Part shown: positions 33,483-42,974 of the stretch, piece by piece
Layout of the letters: each line of letters begins with the position of its first letter
Position numbering within the stretch: position 1 is the stretch's first letter
NCBI RefSeq assembly: GCF_946479275.1
Contig: NZ_CAMLFE010000001.1
Location: 372,001 to 436,000, forward strand
Length of the DNA stretch: 64,000 nt
Origin: an uncultured Bartonella sp.
GTDB taxonomy: Bacteria > Pseudomonadota > Alphaproteobacteria > Rhizobiales > Rhizobiaceae
Direction: 5' to 3'
Position numbers and translations under genes: made by a program
The notes under the pieces: model-generated
Seen by the model: the letters and a program-made list of their open reading frames with translations, nothing else
The model's database searches: none
What the model was told of the DNA's origin: nothing

Positions 33483-35804
33483 ATGGTAAAGAAAATTAAA
33501 TCTCCCCGTCAGGAAGAACTCGAAGAAGCTGCACTCTTTTATCACCGTTATCCGAGCCCGGGAAAACTTGAAATACACCCCACGACCCCGCTTGGAAACC
33601 AGCGTGATCTCGCACTTGCCTATTCCCCGGGGGTAGCAGCTCCATGTGAAGCAATCCATGATGATCCAAAGACTGCCGCCGAATACACCGCACGTTCCAA
33701 TCTTGTCGCCGTAGTCTCGAACGGTACGGCGGTTCTGGGCCTCGGCGATATCGGGCCACTTGCTGCCAAACCGGTTATGGAAGGGAAAGCCGTTCTTTTC
33801 AAAAAATTCGCGAATATTGACGTTTTCGATATCGAAATCAAAGCGAATGACATCCCTCATATTGTCAACACAGTAGCCGCTTTGGAGCCAACCTTTGGCG
33901 GTATCAATTTGGAAGATATCAAAGCGCCTGAATGCTTTGAAGTTGAAGAACAACTCAGAGCAAAAATGAACATTCCTGTGTTCCATGATGATCAGCATGG
34001 CACTGCCATTATCGTTGGAGCTGCCGTTATCAACGGCCTTGAACTTGCGCATAAAAAAATTGAAGACGTAAAAATCGTTGCTTCCGGTGCGGGAGCAGCG
34101 GCTCTTGCTTGTCTTAATCTGCTTGTCCGCCTTGGCGCAAGAAAAGAAAATATCTGGGTGAGCGATCTCGAAGGAGTGGTTTATGAAGGGCGTGAAGCGC
34201 TGATGGATCGCTGGAAAAGCGTCTACGCACAAAAAACCGATGCCCGTAAACTTGATGACATCATTGGCGACGCAGATATATTTCTCGGTGTATCTGCTGG
34301 TAATGTTCTAAAGCCTGAGATGGTGGCAAAAATGGCTAAAACGCCACTCATCCTTGCTCTCGCCAATCCAACACCGGAAATTATGCCAGAAGACGCTCGG
34401 AAAACACGCCCTGATGCGATGATCTGCACAGGTCGTTCGGACTATCCCAATCAGGTCAACAATGTGTTGTGTTTTCCCTATATCTTCCGTGGTGCACTTG
34501 ATGTCGGTGCCACAGCTATTAATGAAGAGATGAAAGCAGCGGCTGTTTATGCGATTGCCGCATTGGCAAAAGAAGAACCTTCCGATGTTGCTGCCCGCGC
34601 CTATTCCGGCGAAGCTTTAAGCTTCGGCCCGAATTATCTTATTCCCTCTCCTTTTGATCCTCGTCTCATCCTTCGCATTGCTCCGGCTGTTGCAAAAGCA
34701 GCGATGGAATCAGGTGTAGCGACACGGCCGATCAAAGATATGAATGCCTATCTTGATAAGTTGAACCGTTTCGTTTTCCGCTCTGGACTTATTATGAAGC
34801 CGGTTTTTGCTGCTGCAAAATCTGCAGAACATAAGCGCGTTATCTATGCCGATGGTGAAGACGAACGCGTACTTCGTGCTGCACAAATTGTTCTTGAAGA
34901 CCAAACCGCAACACCAATTCTGATCGGCCGACCGGACGTTGTCGAGGCGAGATTGAAACGTTTCGGTTTGCGTATCAGGCCGAATGTTGATTTCGAACTT
35001 ATCAATCCGCAAAATGATCCTCGTTATCGTGATTATGTGGATCTATTTCTCCACTACACCGGCCGGCGTGGTGTTACTCCGGAAGCGGCCAAAACAATTG
35101 TTCGCACCTCCACAACAGCAATTGCGGCACTTGCTGTGATGCGCGACGAAGCAGACGCAATGATATGCGGGCTTGGCGGGAGATTCGAAAGGAATCTGCA
35201 GCTTGTAGAACAGGTTATCGGGCTTGAAAACAATATTGGCCAATTTTCTGCTTTGAGCCTGTTGATCTCGCAGCGCGGAACACTGTTTCTGACTGACACC
35301 TATGTAAACACCGATCCCACCGCCGAACAGATAGTAGAAATGGCGGCTCTCGCAGCCGAAGAGGTTCGCGGTTTCGGGATTGAACCGAAAGTTGCGCTTC
35401 TCTCACATTCCAATTTCGGTTCGAAAGACACAGAATCGGCAAAGAAAATGCGCCGCGCTTCCGAACTTCTTGCCGAGCGTTATCCCGACCTTGAATCGGA
35501 TGGAGAAATGCATGGTGATGCAGCCCTTTCGCAAATTTTGCGCGACCGCGTTTTTCCGGGCTCCCGTTTGAAGGGAGAAGCAAATCTTCTCGTATTCCCG
35601 AATCTTGATGCTGCCAACATTACACTCAATGTTGTAAAAAACCTGACTGATGCACTTCACGTGGGACCGATATTACTGGGTACGGCAAAACCCGCACATA
35701 TTCTGACCACATCGGTCACCTCTCGTGGCGTGGTCAATATGACAGCATTGGCGGTTCTTGAAGCGAATACAAAAAAGAATCAGAAACGCATTAAACACGG
35801 ATGA
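33483..35804 (+). CDS. maeB: NADP-dependent malic enzyme with C-terminal phosphotransacetylase-like domain
   Basis: Decarboxylates malate to pyruvate, producing NADPH. At 773 residues it is the large bacterial form: malic enzyme N-domain with YSPGVAAPC near 43, the NAD(P)-binding domain with [13 protein letters not shown] near 200 and NPTPEI near 298, then a phosphotransacetylase-like domain (about 435-765, [24 protein letters not shown]) that is regulatory, not catalytic, in studied rhizobial and enteric enzymes. The reading frame ends inside a 17-bp near-perfect tandem duplication. Confidence 0.95.
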   Translation: MVKKIKSPRQEELEEAALFYHRYPSPGKLEIHPTTPLGNQRDLALAYSPGVAAPCEAIHDDPKTAAEYTARSNLVAVVSNGTAVLGLGDIGPLAAKPVMEGKAVLFKKFANIDVFDIEIKANDIPHIVNTVAALEPTFGGINLEDIKAPECFEVEEQLRAKMNIPVFHDDQHGTAIIVGAAVINGLELAHKKIEDVKIVASGAGAAALACLNLLVRLGARKENIWVSDLEGVVYEGREALMDRWKSVYAQKTDARKLDDIIGDADIFLGVSAGNVLKPEMVAKMAKTPLILALANPTPEIMPEDARKTRPDAMICTGRSDYPNQVNNVLCFPYIFRGALDVGATAINEEMKAAAVYAIAALAKEEPSDVAARAYSGEALSFGPNYLIPSPFDPRLILRIAPAVAKAAMESGVATRPIKDMNAYLDKLNRFVFRSGLIMKPVFAAAKSAEHKRVIYADGEDERVLRAAQIVLEDQTATPILIGRPDVVEARLKRFGLRIRPNVDFELINPQNDPRYRDYVDLFLHYTGRRGVTPEAAKTIVRTSTTAIAALAVMRDEADAMICGLGGRFERNLQLVEQVIGLENNIGQFSALSLLISQRGTLFLTDTYVNTDPTAEQIVEMAALAAEEVRGFGIEPKVALLSHSNFGSKDTESAKKMRRASELLAERYPDLESDGEMHGDAALSQILRDRVFPGSRLKGEANLLVFPNLDAANITLNVVKNLTDALHVGPILLGTAKPAHILTTSVTSRGVVNMTALAVLEANTKKNQKRIKHG

Positions 35805-35827
35805 ACTGGAAAACACGGATGAACCGG
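35793..35827 (+). repeat. 17-bp tandem duplication across the maeB stop codon
   Basis: AAACACGGATGAACTGG (35793-35809) and AAACACGGATGAACCGG (35811-35827) differ at one base, with a one-base spacer (period 18). The first copy contains the TGA stop. Confidence 0.9.
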
Positions 35828-36049
35828 TCGTTTTTTAACCGATTTATCTGTTTTTGTTGTTATTTTGCCTCTTTTTCCAAAAACAAGCGGAAATAGAACC
35901 CGCTTAGCAGTGGAAGAGACGGAATCTTGTTTCCGGGAAGCACTAAGAAATGCTAATTCTGCTTTAAGTCTTTTTTTTAACCAAGAAAGACGCTAGATAG
36001 ATTCGCTGAAGGCCGCTTGATGGCCGTAACTAGTAAAAGGAATTGCACA

Positions 36050-36337
36050 TTGTCCTCTACGTTTGACAAAGTTGCCGACATCATCGCTGAAACAAGCGAG
36101 ATCGATCGCAATACAATTACGCCGGAAAGCCACACCATCGACGATCTGGGTATTGATAGTCTGGACTTTCTGGATATTGTTTTTGCTATAGATAAAGCTT
36201 TCGGTATAAAAATACCGCTAGAGCAATGGACACAGGAAGTGAACGAAGGCAAAGTCGAGACAGATGAATATTTTGTCCTTAAAAATCTTTGCGCCAAAAT
36301 TGACGAACTCGTTGCTGCCAAAAATAACGCCGGATAA
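36050..36337 (+). CDS. acpXL: Acyl carrier protein AcpXL (very-long-chain lipid A)
   Basis: A dedicated carrier on which the 27-hydroxyoctacosanoate-type chain of rhizobial lipid A is built. The start is placed at TTG 36050, giving 95 residues beginning (M)[19 protein letters not shown], the conserved N-terminus; AAAGGAA lies seven bases upstream. The frame extends 11 codons further 5' to an ATG, but that part has neither similarity nor a Shine-Dalgarno. The phosphopantetheine Ser is Ser37 in [10 protein letters not shown]. It heads the cluster with two ketosynthases, a dehydrogenase and lpxXL. Confidence 0.94.
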   Translation: MSSTFDKVADIIAETSEIDRNTITPESHTIDDLGIDSLDFLDIVFAIDKAFGIKIPLEQWTQEVNEGKVETDEYFVLKNLCAKIDELVAAKNNAG

Positions 36338-36346
36338 TCCTGTATA

Positions 36347-37552
36347 ATGCAAAAAAACCATTCTGTCGTCATCACTGGTATAGGTCTGATAAGTTCTCTG
36401 GGCGAAGGTGTTGAAAAGCACTGGGAACTGTTAAATACGTCTCCCCTTACCCCGCATATTGATGCAGAGAACTTTGCCCCTTACACTGTTCACGCCTTGG
36501 CGGAAGTTGACTGGAGCCAGCAAATCCCCAAGCGGAGCGATCAACGGCAGATGGAAACCTGGCAAAGATTGGGGACTTATGCTGCGGGTCTCGCTCTTGA
36601 AGATGCGGGCGTCAAAGGTGATCTGGATGTAACTTCGAGCATGGATATGATCGTTGGTGCAGGCGGCGGTGAGCGTGATATCAATGTTGATGTCGAAATA
36701 CTCAACAAAGGTCGCACAACAAAAGATCGTGGCGTCATGCTGAACGAAACTCTATCAACAGAGTTGCGTCCGACACTTTTTCTTGCTCAATTATCCAATC
36801 TTTTGGCCGGAAATATTTCGATTGTCCACAAAGTCATCGGTTCTTCCCGCAGTTTCATGGGGGAAGAAGGAAGCGGCCTTGCTGCTTTTATGGTTGCAAT
36901 TGCAAGGATTAGATCCGGTCAGAGCACACATGCTCTTGTCGGCGGTTCTTACAATGCGCAGCATTATGATATGCTTTTGGGGCAAGGATTGGGGCAACTT
37001 TTGAAGCAGGATGGGTGGTCACCTGTCTGGCAGCGCGAGAACTGCCAAGGCGGCGGTCTTATAACCGGCTCGGGTGGCGTTTTCCTCGTGCTTGAGAGTT
37101 TGGAATATGCCAAAAAACGCGGTGCTAAAATCTACGCTGTCATTTCAGACTTTGTGGCAGACCAAACAAACCGTAAAAAGATGCCCCTCGAAAAAACATT
37201 GGAAACGATGTTGGAACATCTCCATGGAGCGGACGTTGGAACAGGCAATTCGGTTGAAAACAGTCTGGTTGTATCAGGTGCTTCCGGCGTAAAAGGCATA
37301 ACCGGAACGGAAAAAGCCTTTTGGGATAAAAGCAAGTTTGCCTATCGCGGTGTGTCCACTTTGTTTGGTCATTGGCGTGAAGCACAGTTTCCTCTCGCTT
37401 TGGCATTGGGTGCAATGGCAATAAAGAAAAAACAGGCTTTCAAAACATTGAGCAATGATGAAAAACCGGTCAACAATAATATTGATAGCGTTGTTGTTTC
37501 AACTGTTGGTGCGACAAGAGCCGAAGGCATGGCAAGACTTATAGCTGGCTAA
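36347..37552 (+). CDS. Beta-ketoacyl-ACP synthase-like protein FabF2XL lacking the active-site Cys
   Basis: 401 residues with a thiolase/ketosynthase fold (VVITGIGLISSLGEGVEKHW at the start). Where condensing enzymes have the nucleophilic Cys, this one reads GSSRSFMGEEG at about 165; where they have HGTxT it reads SGASGV at about 310; only the final His (FGHW, about 341) remains. This looks like a chain-length-factor type partner of the next gene, as in KS-alpha/KS-beta pairs. The gene follows acpXL after nine bases, where the fabZ-type dehydratase gene sits in other rhizobial clusters. Confidence 0.88.
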   Translation: MQKNHSVVITGIGLISSLGEGVEKHWELLNTSPLTPHIDAENFAPYTVHALAEVDWSQQIPKRSDQRQMETWQRLGTYAAGLALEDAGVKGDLDVTSSMDMIVGAGGGERDINVDVEILNKGRTTKDRGVMLNETLSTELRPTLFLAQLSNLLAGNISIVHKVIGSSRSFMGEEGSGLAAFMVAIARIRSGQSTHALVGGSYNAQHYDMLLGQGLGQLLKQDGWSPVWQRENCQGGGLITGSGGVFLVLESLEYAKKRGAKIYAVISDFVADQTNRKKMPLEKTLETMLEHLHGADVGTGNSVENSLVVSGASGVKGITGTEKAFWDKSKFAYRGVSTLFGHWREAQFPLALALGAMAIKKKQAFKTLSNDEKPVNNNIDSVVVSTVGATRAEGMARLIAG

Positions 37553-37562
37553 AGGATTTGTA

Positions 37563-38840
37563 ATGGACAAATATACCGATCATCTGGGGCGGCCACTTGT
37601 CGCAATTACAGGAGCTGGTGTCATCAGCTCTCTCGGCCAGGGAAAGAAAGAAAACTGGGAAAAGCTTATTAATGGTGTGAGTGGTATTCATCGCATCACA
37701 CGCTTTCCGGTTGAAGGTTTGACAACGCAAATCGCCGGGACAGTAGATTTTCTTGAGGAAAGTCATATTGGCGCTTCGGCATTATCGGAAAAACTTGCAA
37801 CCATCGCCGCAAATGAAGCAATTAGCGAAGCCGGACTTGATGAAGCTGCCTTTAATGGACCGTTGTTTCTGGCAGCCCCCCCCGTTGAACTTGACTGGAA
37901 ATCGCGTTTTGCTCTTGATGACGAAGTTGATCGCCAAAAAAGTCCGTCTTATCAAGCGTTTCTGGAAGTCTGCGCCAAAAATCGTCATCAGCGTTTTTTT
38001 GAAACAACACAATTCGGATATATTGCCGAACGGCTGAAAGACCGGTTTGGAACCGTCGGCCTTCCTGTTACTTTGTCAACAGCCTGTGCCTCAGGTGCAA
38101 CGGCAATACAACTTGGCGTTGAAGCGATAAGACGCGGTGAAACCGACCGTGCGCTGACAATCGGTACAGATGGTTCAGTTTCGGCTGAAGCTCTGATACG
38201 ATTTTCATTGTTGTCTGCCCTGTCAACGCAAAACCAGATTCCGGAAAAAGCTTCGAAGCCGTTCAGCAAAGGCCGTGATGGTTTTGTCATGGCAGAAGGT
38301 TCAGGTGCACTCGTCCTTGAATCGCTTGAAAGTGCTTTGAAACGCGGTGCAAAAGTATTGGGATTTCTTGCAGGATGTGGCGAAACTGCTGACGATTTTC
38401 ACCGTACACGTTCAAAACCCGATGCTTCTCCTGCTACAGCATCCATGCGCAAAGCATTGGAAGACGCAGGCATTGGCATTGATGACGTTGATTACATCAA
38501 CGCTCATGGAACCTCGACGCCTGAAAATGAAAAGATGGAATATCTGGCCTTATCAAATGTTTTTGGCGACCATATCGAGAAAGTTCCGGTATCATCAAAC
38601 AAGTCGATGATTGGTCATACATTAACTGCAGCCGGAGCGATTGAGGCTGTATTTTCACTTCTGACTATCAGAACAGGGATTATGCCTCCGACGATCAATT
38701 ATGATGAACCGGATCCGGCAATTCCGCTTGATGTTGTGCCGAACAAATGCCGAAAAGCGAAGGTGACATCTGTCCTTTCGAATTCATTCGGATTTGGTGG
38801 ACAGAACGAAAGTCTTGTTGTCAGAGCCTATAACTCGTAA
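37563..38840 (+). CDS. Beta-ketoacyl-ACP synthase II, FabF1XL
   Basis: A catalytic condensing enzyme of 425 residues with the complete triad: Cys near 175 in STACASG, His near 315 in NAHGTSTPENE, His near 352 in SMIGHTLTAAGA. It presumably elongates the AcpXL-bound chain, perhaps as a heterodimer with the Cys-less protein encoded ten bases upstream. AAGGA lies before the ATG. Confidence 0.92.
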   Translation: MDKYTDHLGRPLVAITGAGVISSLGQGKKENWEKLINGVSGIHRITRFPVEGLTTQIAGTVDFLEESHIGASALSEKLATIAANEAISEAGLDEAAFNGPLFLAAPPVELDWKSRFALDDEVDRQKSPSYQAFLEVCAKNRHQRFFETTQFGYIAERLKDRFGTVGLPVTLSTACASGATAIQLGVEAIRRGETDRALTIGTDGSVSAEALIRFSLLSALSTQNQIPEKASKPFSKGRDGFVMAEGSGALVLESLESALKRGAKVLGFLAGCGETADDFHRTRSKPDASPATASMRKALEDAGIGIDDVDYINAHGTSTPENEKMEYLALSNVFGDHIEKVPVSSNKSMIGHTLTAAGAIEAVFSLLTIRTGIMPPTINYDEPDPAIPLDVVPNKCRKAKVTSVLSNSFGFGGQNESLVVRAYNS

Positions 38841-38893
38841 CCCACAGTTTAGCGGTATTTTCCGGCAAATTGTTTTTTTAAGAAGGATTAGTC

Positions 38894-39922
38894 ATGCGCG
38901 CATTGCAATTGCTTGACGACAAACGTCTTGAATTAACCGAAATAGCTCCGCCTCCTGCTCCCGGAAACGGTGAAGTTACGGTTCGGATAAAAGCTGTAGC
39001 GCTCAATCATATCGATGTTTGGGGCTGGCGGGGCATGGCTTTTGCAAAGCGCAAATTACCGCTTACAATTGGTGCAGAAGCATCCGGCATTGTGCAGTCT
39101 ATCGGTTCCGGCGTGGGTAATCTTCAGGTGGGGCAACTTGTATCTATATATGGGGCAAAAACCTGCGGGCTTTGCAAAAACTGTCGTGAAGGACGAGACA
39201 ATCTTTGTACGCATGTAAGTGGAGTTCACGGCTTTCATATTGACGGTTTTGCCTGTGAAGCTGTGAATTTACCTGCCCGATTGTTGGTGCCGGCACCGCT
39301 CGATTGTGATGAGATTGACGCCGCTGTCGCTCCGATCACCTTCGGCACTGTCGAACATATGCTGTTCGATAATGCCAAACTTCAGCCCGGCGAAACAATT
39401 CTTATCCATGCTGGCGGGTCAGGCATCGGCTCGGCTGCTATACAATTGGCAAAGCGTATGGGCTGTACAGTTTTTACAACGGTGGGCTCTGACGGCAAAA
39501 TCGAAAAAGCAAAAGCTCTCGGCGCAGATGTTGTTATCAACTATCGCGACGATCGCTTTGAACATGTCGTACGTAAACTGACCAAGAAAAAGGGTGTCGA
39601 CGTGGTTTTTGAACATGTAGGTGCTGACACCTGGGCCGGTTCTATGTTGTGTTTAAAACGCGGCGGCCGGCTTGTTACCTGTGGTTCGACATCAGGTGTA
39701 TCCACCTCGATGAATTTGATGCAACTCTTCCAGCAGCAATTGAAAATTTTCGGGTCTTTCGGCTGTCGAATGGAAAATATGGCGAATGCCATGCAAAAAA
39801 TGGCACAGGGCATCGTTCATCCGGTAGTTGATACCATCGTCGATTTTGATGACATTGAAAAAGCATTGAAACGGATGGAAAGTCGCGACGTGTTCGGTAA
39901 AATCATCCTGAAAATCAGTTGA
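38894..39922 (+). CDS. Zinc-type alcohol dehydrogenase/enoyl reductase-like protein AdhXL
   Basis: Medium-chain dehydrogenase of 342 residues with a GroES-like N-terminal domain, structural zinc Cys91, Cys94, Cys97 and Cys105 (TCGLCKNCREGRDNLC) and the nucleotide-binding GGSGIGSAAIQLA near 177. In the rhizobial acpXL cluster it is proposed to act as the reductase in very-long-chain fatty acid synthesis. AGAAGGA precedes the ATG. The stop overlaps the start of lpxXL by one base. Confidence 0.9.
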   Translation: MRALQLLDDKRLELTEIAPPPAPGNGEVTVRIKAVALNHIDVWGWRGMAFAKRKLPLTIGAEASGIVQSIGSGVGNLQVGQLVSIYGAKTCGLCKNCREGRDNLCTHVSGVHGFHIDGFACEAVNLPARLLVPAPLDCDEIDAAVAPITFGTVEHMLFDNAKLQPGETILIHAGGSGIGSAAIQLAKRMGCTVFTTVGSDGKIEKAKALGADVVINYRDDRFEHVVRKLTKKKGVDVVFEHVGADTWAGSMLCLKRGGRLVTCGSTSGVSTSMNLMQLFQQQLKIFGSFGCRMENMANAMQKMAQGIVHPVVDTIVDFDDIEKALKRMESRDVFGKIILKIS

Positions 39923-40854
39923 TGCAGAAATTGCGTTTAAAGCTCATTCTTTTTCGTATCCGGACAAAATTGAAAGACTGGTGGGACTGGTCGTGGGCGC
40001 ATTTTGTTGCCGGATTGATGTCGCTTATTCGTTATCTTCCGGCCAAAGCCGGCATCGGCTTTTTTGCGTGGTTTGCCCGTACCGTCGGGCCACTTCTCCC
40101 CCGCCATCAAATAGCACTCGACAATTTGCGAAAAGCCTATCCTGAAAAAGACCCTGCATGGATCCGTAAAACAGCTCTTGAAATGTGGGAAAACATGGGA
40201 CGGCTATTTGCCGAATATGTGTTCCTTGACAAAATTTTTGACTTTGATCCGAATGCGAAAAAGCCCGGATTGGTTGAAGTTGATGGCATTGATATTTTTG
40301 TCAGATTAAGAGATGAAAAAAAACCGCACATATTTTTTACAGCTCACACGGGTAATTTTGAACTTTTACCCATTTGTGCCGCGACATTCGATCTTAACGT
40401 GACGGCACTTTTCCGTCCCCCCAATAACCCTTATATTGCGAAGCGCGTTTTGAAAGCGCGGCGTACAGCGATGGGGCACCTCGTCCCGTCGAAAGCTGGT
40501 GCGGCATGGGCACTTGCAGGAAAGCTTGCTGAAGGCGAAGACGTTGGTATGTTAGTCGACCAAAAATTTCGCCGTGGCATAAAAGGTACTTTTTTTGGAA
40601 GACCAGTGAGAACCAATCCCTTATTGATCAAACTTGCCCGTCAATATGATTGCGATGTCTACCCTGCCCGCTCTATCCGCTTGCCTGGTGGGCGTTACCG
40701 TCTTGAACTTTATGAACGCATGGATTTGCCAAAAGATAAGGACGGCAATATCGATGAAGTCAAAGCAGCCCAAAAGCTGAATGATACTGTCGAAGCATGG
40801 GTGCGTGAATATCCCGGACAATGGATGTGGTTTCATAAGCGTTGGGACGACTAG
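39922..40854 (+). CDS. lpxXL: Lipid A acyltransferase LpxXL (very-long-chain secondary acyl)
   Basis: A membrane-associated lysophospholipid-acyltransferase family enzyme that transfers the long hydroxylated acyl chain from AcpXL to lipid A. At 310 residues it has the HX4E catalytic motif at His142-Glu147 (AHTGNFELLP) and the DQKFRRG segment near 213. ATG 39922 is used because a TTG one codon earlier lies inside the adh stop overlap. It ends the five-gene transcription unit. A plain LpxL/HtrB function would be the alternative, but the context favours LpxXL. Confidence 0.92.
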   Translation: MQKLRLKLILFRIRTKLKDWWDWSWAHFVAGLMSLIRYLPAKAGIGFFAWFARTVGPLLPRHQIALDNLRKAYPEKDPAWIRKTALEMWENMGRLFAEYVFLDKIFDFDPNAKKPGLVEVDGIDIFVRLRDEKKPHIFFTAHTGNFELLPICAATFDLNVTALFRPPNNPYIAKRVLKARRTAMGHLVPSKAGAAWALAGKLAEGEDVGMLVDQKFRRGIKGTFFGRPVRTNPLLIKLARQYDCDVYPARSIRLPGGRYRLELYERMDLPKDKDGNIDEVKAAQKLNDTVEAWVREYPGQWMWFHKRWDD

Positions 40855-40915
40855 TTATTCCTGCCGTTCACGACTGAAATGCCCTGACAACCTTCAACCT
40901 TCCCCAAATTTTTGT

Positions 40916-41075
40916 TAATCGGCCAATTGCACTCGAGATTTGTCCGTTTCATAAGTTTTAATGGCTTTACCGAGATTCAAAACACAATGAACCCTCCGGT
41001 GGATGCTCAAGCCTTCTGTGCTTTTTTCTTATTTTGCCGTTAATAACCTTTCCTAGAATGGTTATTGGCCGATTA
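40916..41075. repeat. 12-bp perfect inverted repeats bracketing 136 bases
   Basis: TAATCGGCCAAT (40916-40927) and ATTGGCCGATTA (41064-41075) are exact reverse complements. The identity does not extend outward or inward, and no target-site duplication is evident. Confidence 0.6.
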
Positions 41076-41280
41076 CTTTCCTATTGATTACAAAATTTGT
41101 TTCAGCCGGTGCGTTTAATTCACCAAGCAGCTTGGAAACGCAACTACTGGATTGTACAATTTAAAGACTGTCGGTGCATTGTTAAGACCGTTGCTATTAT
41201 AGTGCTTACGGGAACTTTAATAGATTATAAAATAGGTCAAAAAATAATTTGATCGCTGCAGTTAAAGAAAAAAACACAAA

Positions 41281-41313
41281 CTTGATTGTCTGATATCAAT
41301 CTTGATTGTCTGA
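41281..41313 (+). repeat. 13-bp direct repeat, period 20
   Basis: CTTGATTGTCTGA occurs at 41281-41293 and 41301-41313, each followed by an AT-rich spacer (TATCAAT, AATAATG). Confidence 0.8.
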
Positions 41314-41616
41314 AATAATGCAATAATCACCATTATATGGCCAGGCAGATTATTCTCCGGAAATAGCTATAATATTACGCGTAGGCATTCCCTACCCTTT
41401 TGGTCAATAGCTCATCGAAACGCATTTTATGTAAACACCAAATGATTAGCCACCGCCAACTAAAATACGCGTTCTTGCGGTTATAACCAAAAGACGATTG
41501 TCACTTTAGAAGTGCAGAGTAACATCTGCTCCTTTTGGAATTATCCTGACAGCAAGAAAGTTCCTGCAAAGATAGTATAATTATCATGGCTTACCGATTA
41601 TTCTCGGTTTGCAAAT

Positions 41617-41829
41617 CTAGTCAACAACAGCGACCATAACATCAGAGGATTTAATAACGGCAGCTGCTTGTTCGCCCACTTTTAGCTGAAGATCATCCAC
41701 CGCTTCATTCGTGATTGAGGCTGTTACCACAGCACCACCAATATCGATCCGGACATGGGCTGTTGTCGCCCCCTTCTTAATGGCTACAATTTTACCTTTT
41801 AAAATATTACGCGCACTGATTTTCATCAT
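41617..41829 (-). CDS. TOBE-domain molybdopterin-binding (Mop) protein
   Basis: A 70-residue molbindin-like protein with the Mop signature: MKISARNILKGKIVAIKKG, then AHVRIDIGG, ASITNEAVDDLQLKVG and AAVIKSSDVMV. Such single-domain proteins oligomerise to bind molybdate. Two adjacent ATGs (41829, 41826) follow an AAGGA site; a longer upstream frame runs into galE and is ignored. No mod transport genes or molybdoenzyme genes are seen in the window. It lies 22 bases after galE on the same strand. Confidence 0.88.
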   Translation of the reverse strand: MMKISARNILKGKIVAIKKGATTAHVRIDIGGAVVTASITNEAVDDLQLKVGEQAAAVIKSSDVMVAVVD

Positions 41830-41851
41830 ACGTTTCCTTTTTGTCCAAGGT

Positions 41852-42859
41852 TCATTTATAACCATCTGGGTTCTTGACCTGAAAGTTCCACATATCGGCG
41901 CACATTTTTTCCAGATCTTTTTCTGCACGCCAATGAAGTTTGTCAAACGCTGTTGAAGGATTTGCAAAAAATTCACCAATATCGCCCGGACGCCTTGGCC
42001 CCACTTCATATTTAATTTTTTTGTTTGATATGTGCTCAAATGCCTTGATGACGTCCATCACACTATAGCCGCGTCCGCGTCCAAGATTGATGACATCACA
42101 ACCGGGATGATCTAATGTTTTCAGTGCCCGCAAATGCCCTTCTGCCAAATCACTCACATGAATATAATCGCGCACACCTGTCCCGTCTTCCGTGTCATAA
42201 TTATTCCCCCAGATCATTACTTTATCGCGTCGTCCTGATGCAACCTGTGCAATAATCGGCATAAGATTATTCGGTATTCCTTTCGGGTCTTCACCTATCA
42301 ATCCGCTCTCGTCCGCCCCTACCGGATTAAAATAACGCAGAATTGAAAAAGCCCAGGTTGGATCGCTCGCGTAAAAATCACGCAACATATTTTCGACCGT
42401 CAATTTGGTTCGTCCATAAACGCTTACAGGATTAAGCGGATGTTTTTCATCATATGGAAGATATTTTGGTACACCATAAACAGTTGCAGTTGACGAAAAA
42501 ACCAGTTTCTTGACGCCTGTCGATTTCATGGCTTGCAATAGTCTTAAGCTGCCTACCACATTACAATCATAATATAGATCAGGCTGCTTTTCCGATTCGG
42601 CGACAGATTTCAGTCCGGCAAAATGGATGACAGCCTCACATTTATGGTGGTCAAGGACATATTCGACAAAACTCCTATCCCTCACATCACCCGACTCGTT
42701 AATCGGTGCACGTCCGGTAATCTTTTCTATCCTGCGTAATACTTCCGGATGACTATTTCCAAAATTATCAAGAATAATGACACGATAACCTGCTTTTATA
42801 AGTGCGACGCAACAATGCGATCCAATGTAACCTGCGCCACCCGTCACCAAAATATTCAT
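41852..42859 (-). CDS. galE: UDP-glucose 4-epimerase
   Basis: Interconverts UDP-glucose and UDP-galactose for surface polysaccharide. Starting at ATG 42859 (MNILVTGGAGYIGSH) gives 335 residues, normal length; seven more codons upstream are open but lack similarity. Visible are the NAD loop GGAGYIGSH, catalytic Ser in FSSTATVYG (near 120), YxxxK in VYGRTKL (near 145) and the substrate-loop region FNPVGADESG. It is divergent from mazG. Confidence 0.95.
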   Translation of the reverse strand: MNILVTGGAGYIGSHCCVALIKAGYRVIILDNFGNSHPEVLRRIEKITGRAPINESGDVRDRSFVEYVLDHHKCEAVIHFAGLKSVAESEKQPDLYYDCNVVGSLRLLQAMKSTGVKKLVFSSTATVYGVPKYLPYDEKHPLNPVSVYGRTKLTVENMLRDFYASDPTWAFSILRYFNPVGADESGLIGEDPKGIPNNLMPIIAQVASGRRDKVMIWGNNYDTEDGTGVRDYIHVSDLAEGHLRALKTLDHPGCDVINLGRGRGYSVMDVIKAFEHISNKKIKYEVGPRRPGDIGEFFANPSTAFDKLHWRAEKDLEKMCADMWNFQVKNPDGYK

Positions 42860-42974
42860 AATGAAACCTATAAAACACAAGACATGGGACTTTTATGAAA
42901 GAATTCTTTATCACTGACAAGACAAGATTGATAATATTTTATAATGCTTTTTAATGCCTGAAAGATTTATAAAA

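Larger units (their letters stand above)
40855..41616. other. 762-base gene-free region downstream of lpxXL
   Basis: No coding frame is convincing. Two structures stand out: a 12-bp perfect inverted repeat (TAATCGGCCAAT at 40916-40927 and ATTGGCCGATTA at 41064-41075) and a 13-bp direct repeat (CTTGATTGTCTGA at 41281 and 41301). Base composition is AT-rich. Both flanking genes end here (convergent). No clear terminator was found for lpxXL. Confidence 0.5.

Noticed and set aside
41270-41320. Possible CRISPR from the repeated CTTGATTGTCTGA
   Set aside because: Only two short copies with a 7-base spacer and no cas genes in the window.
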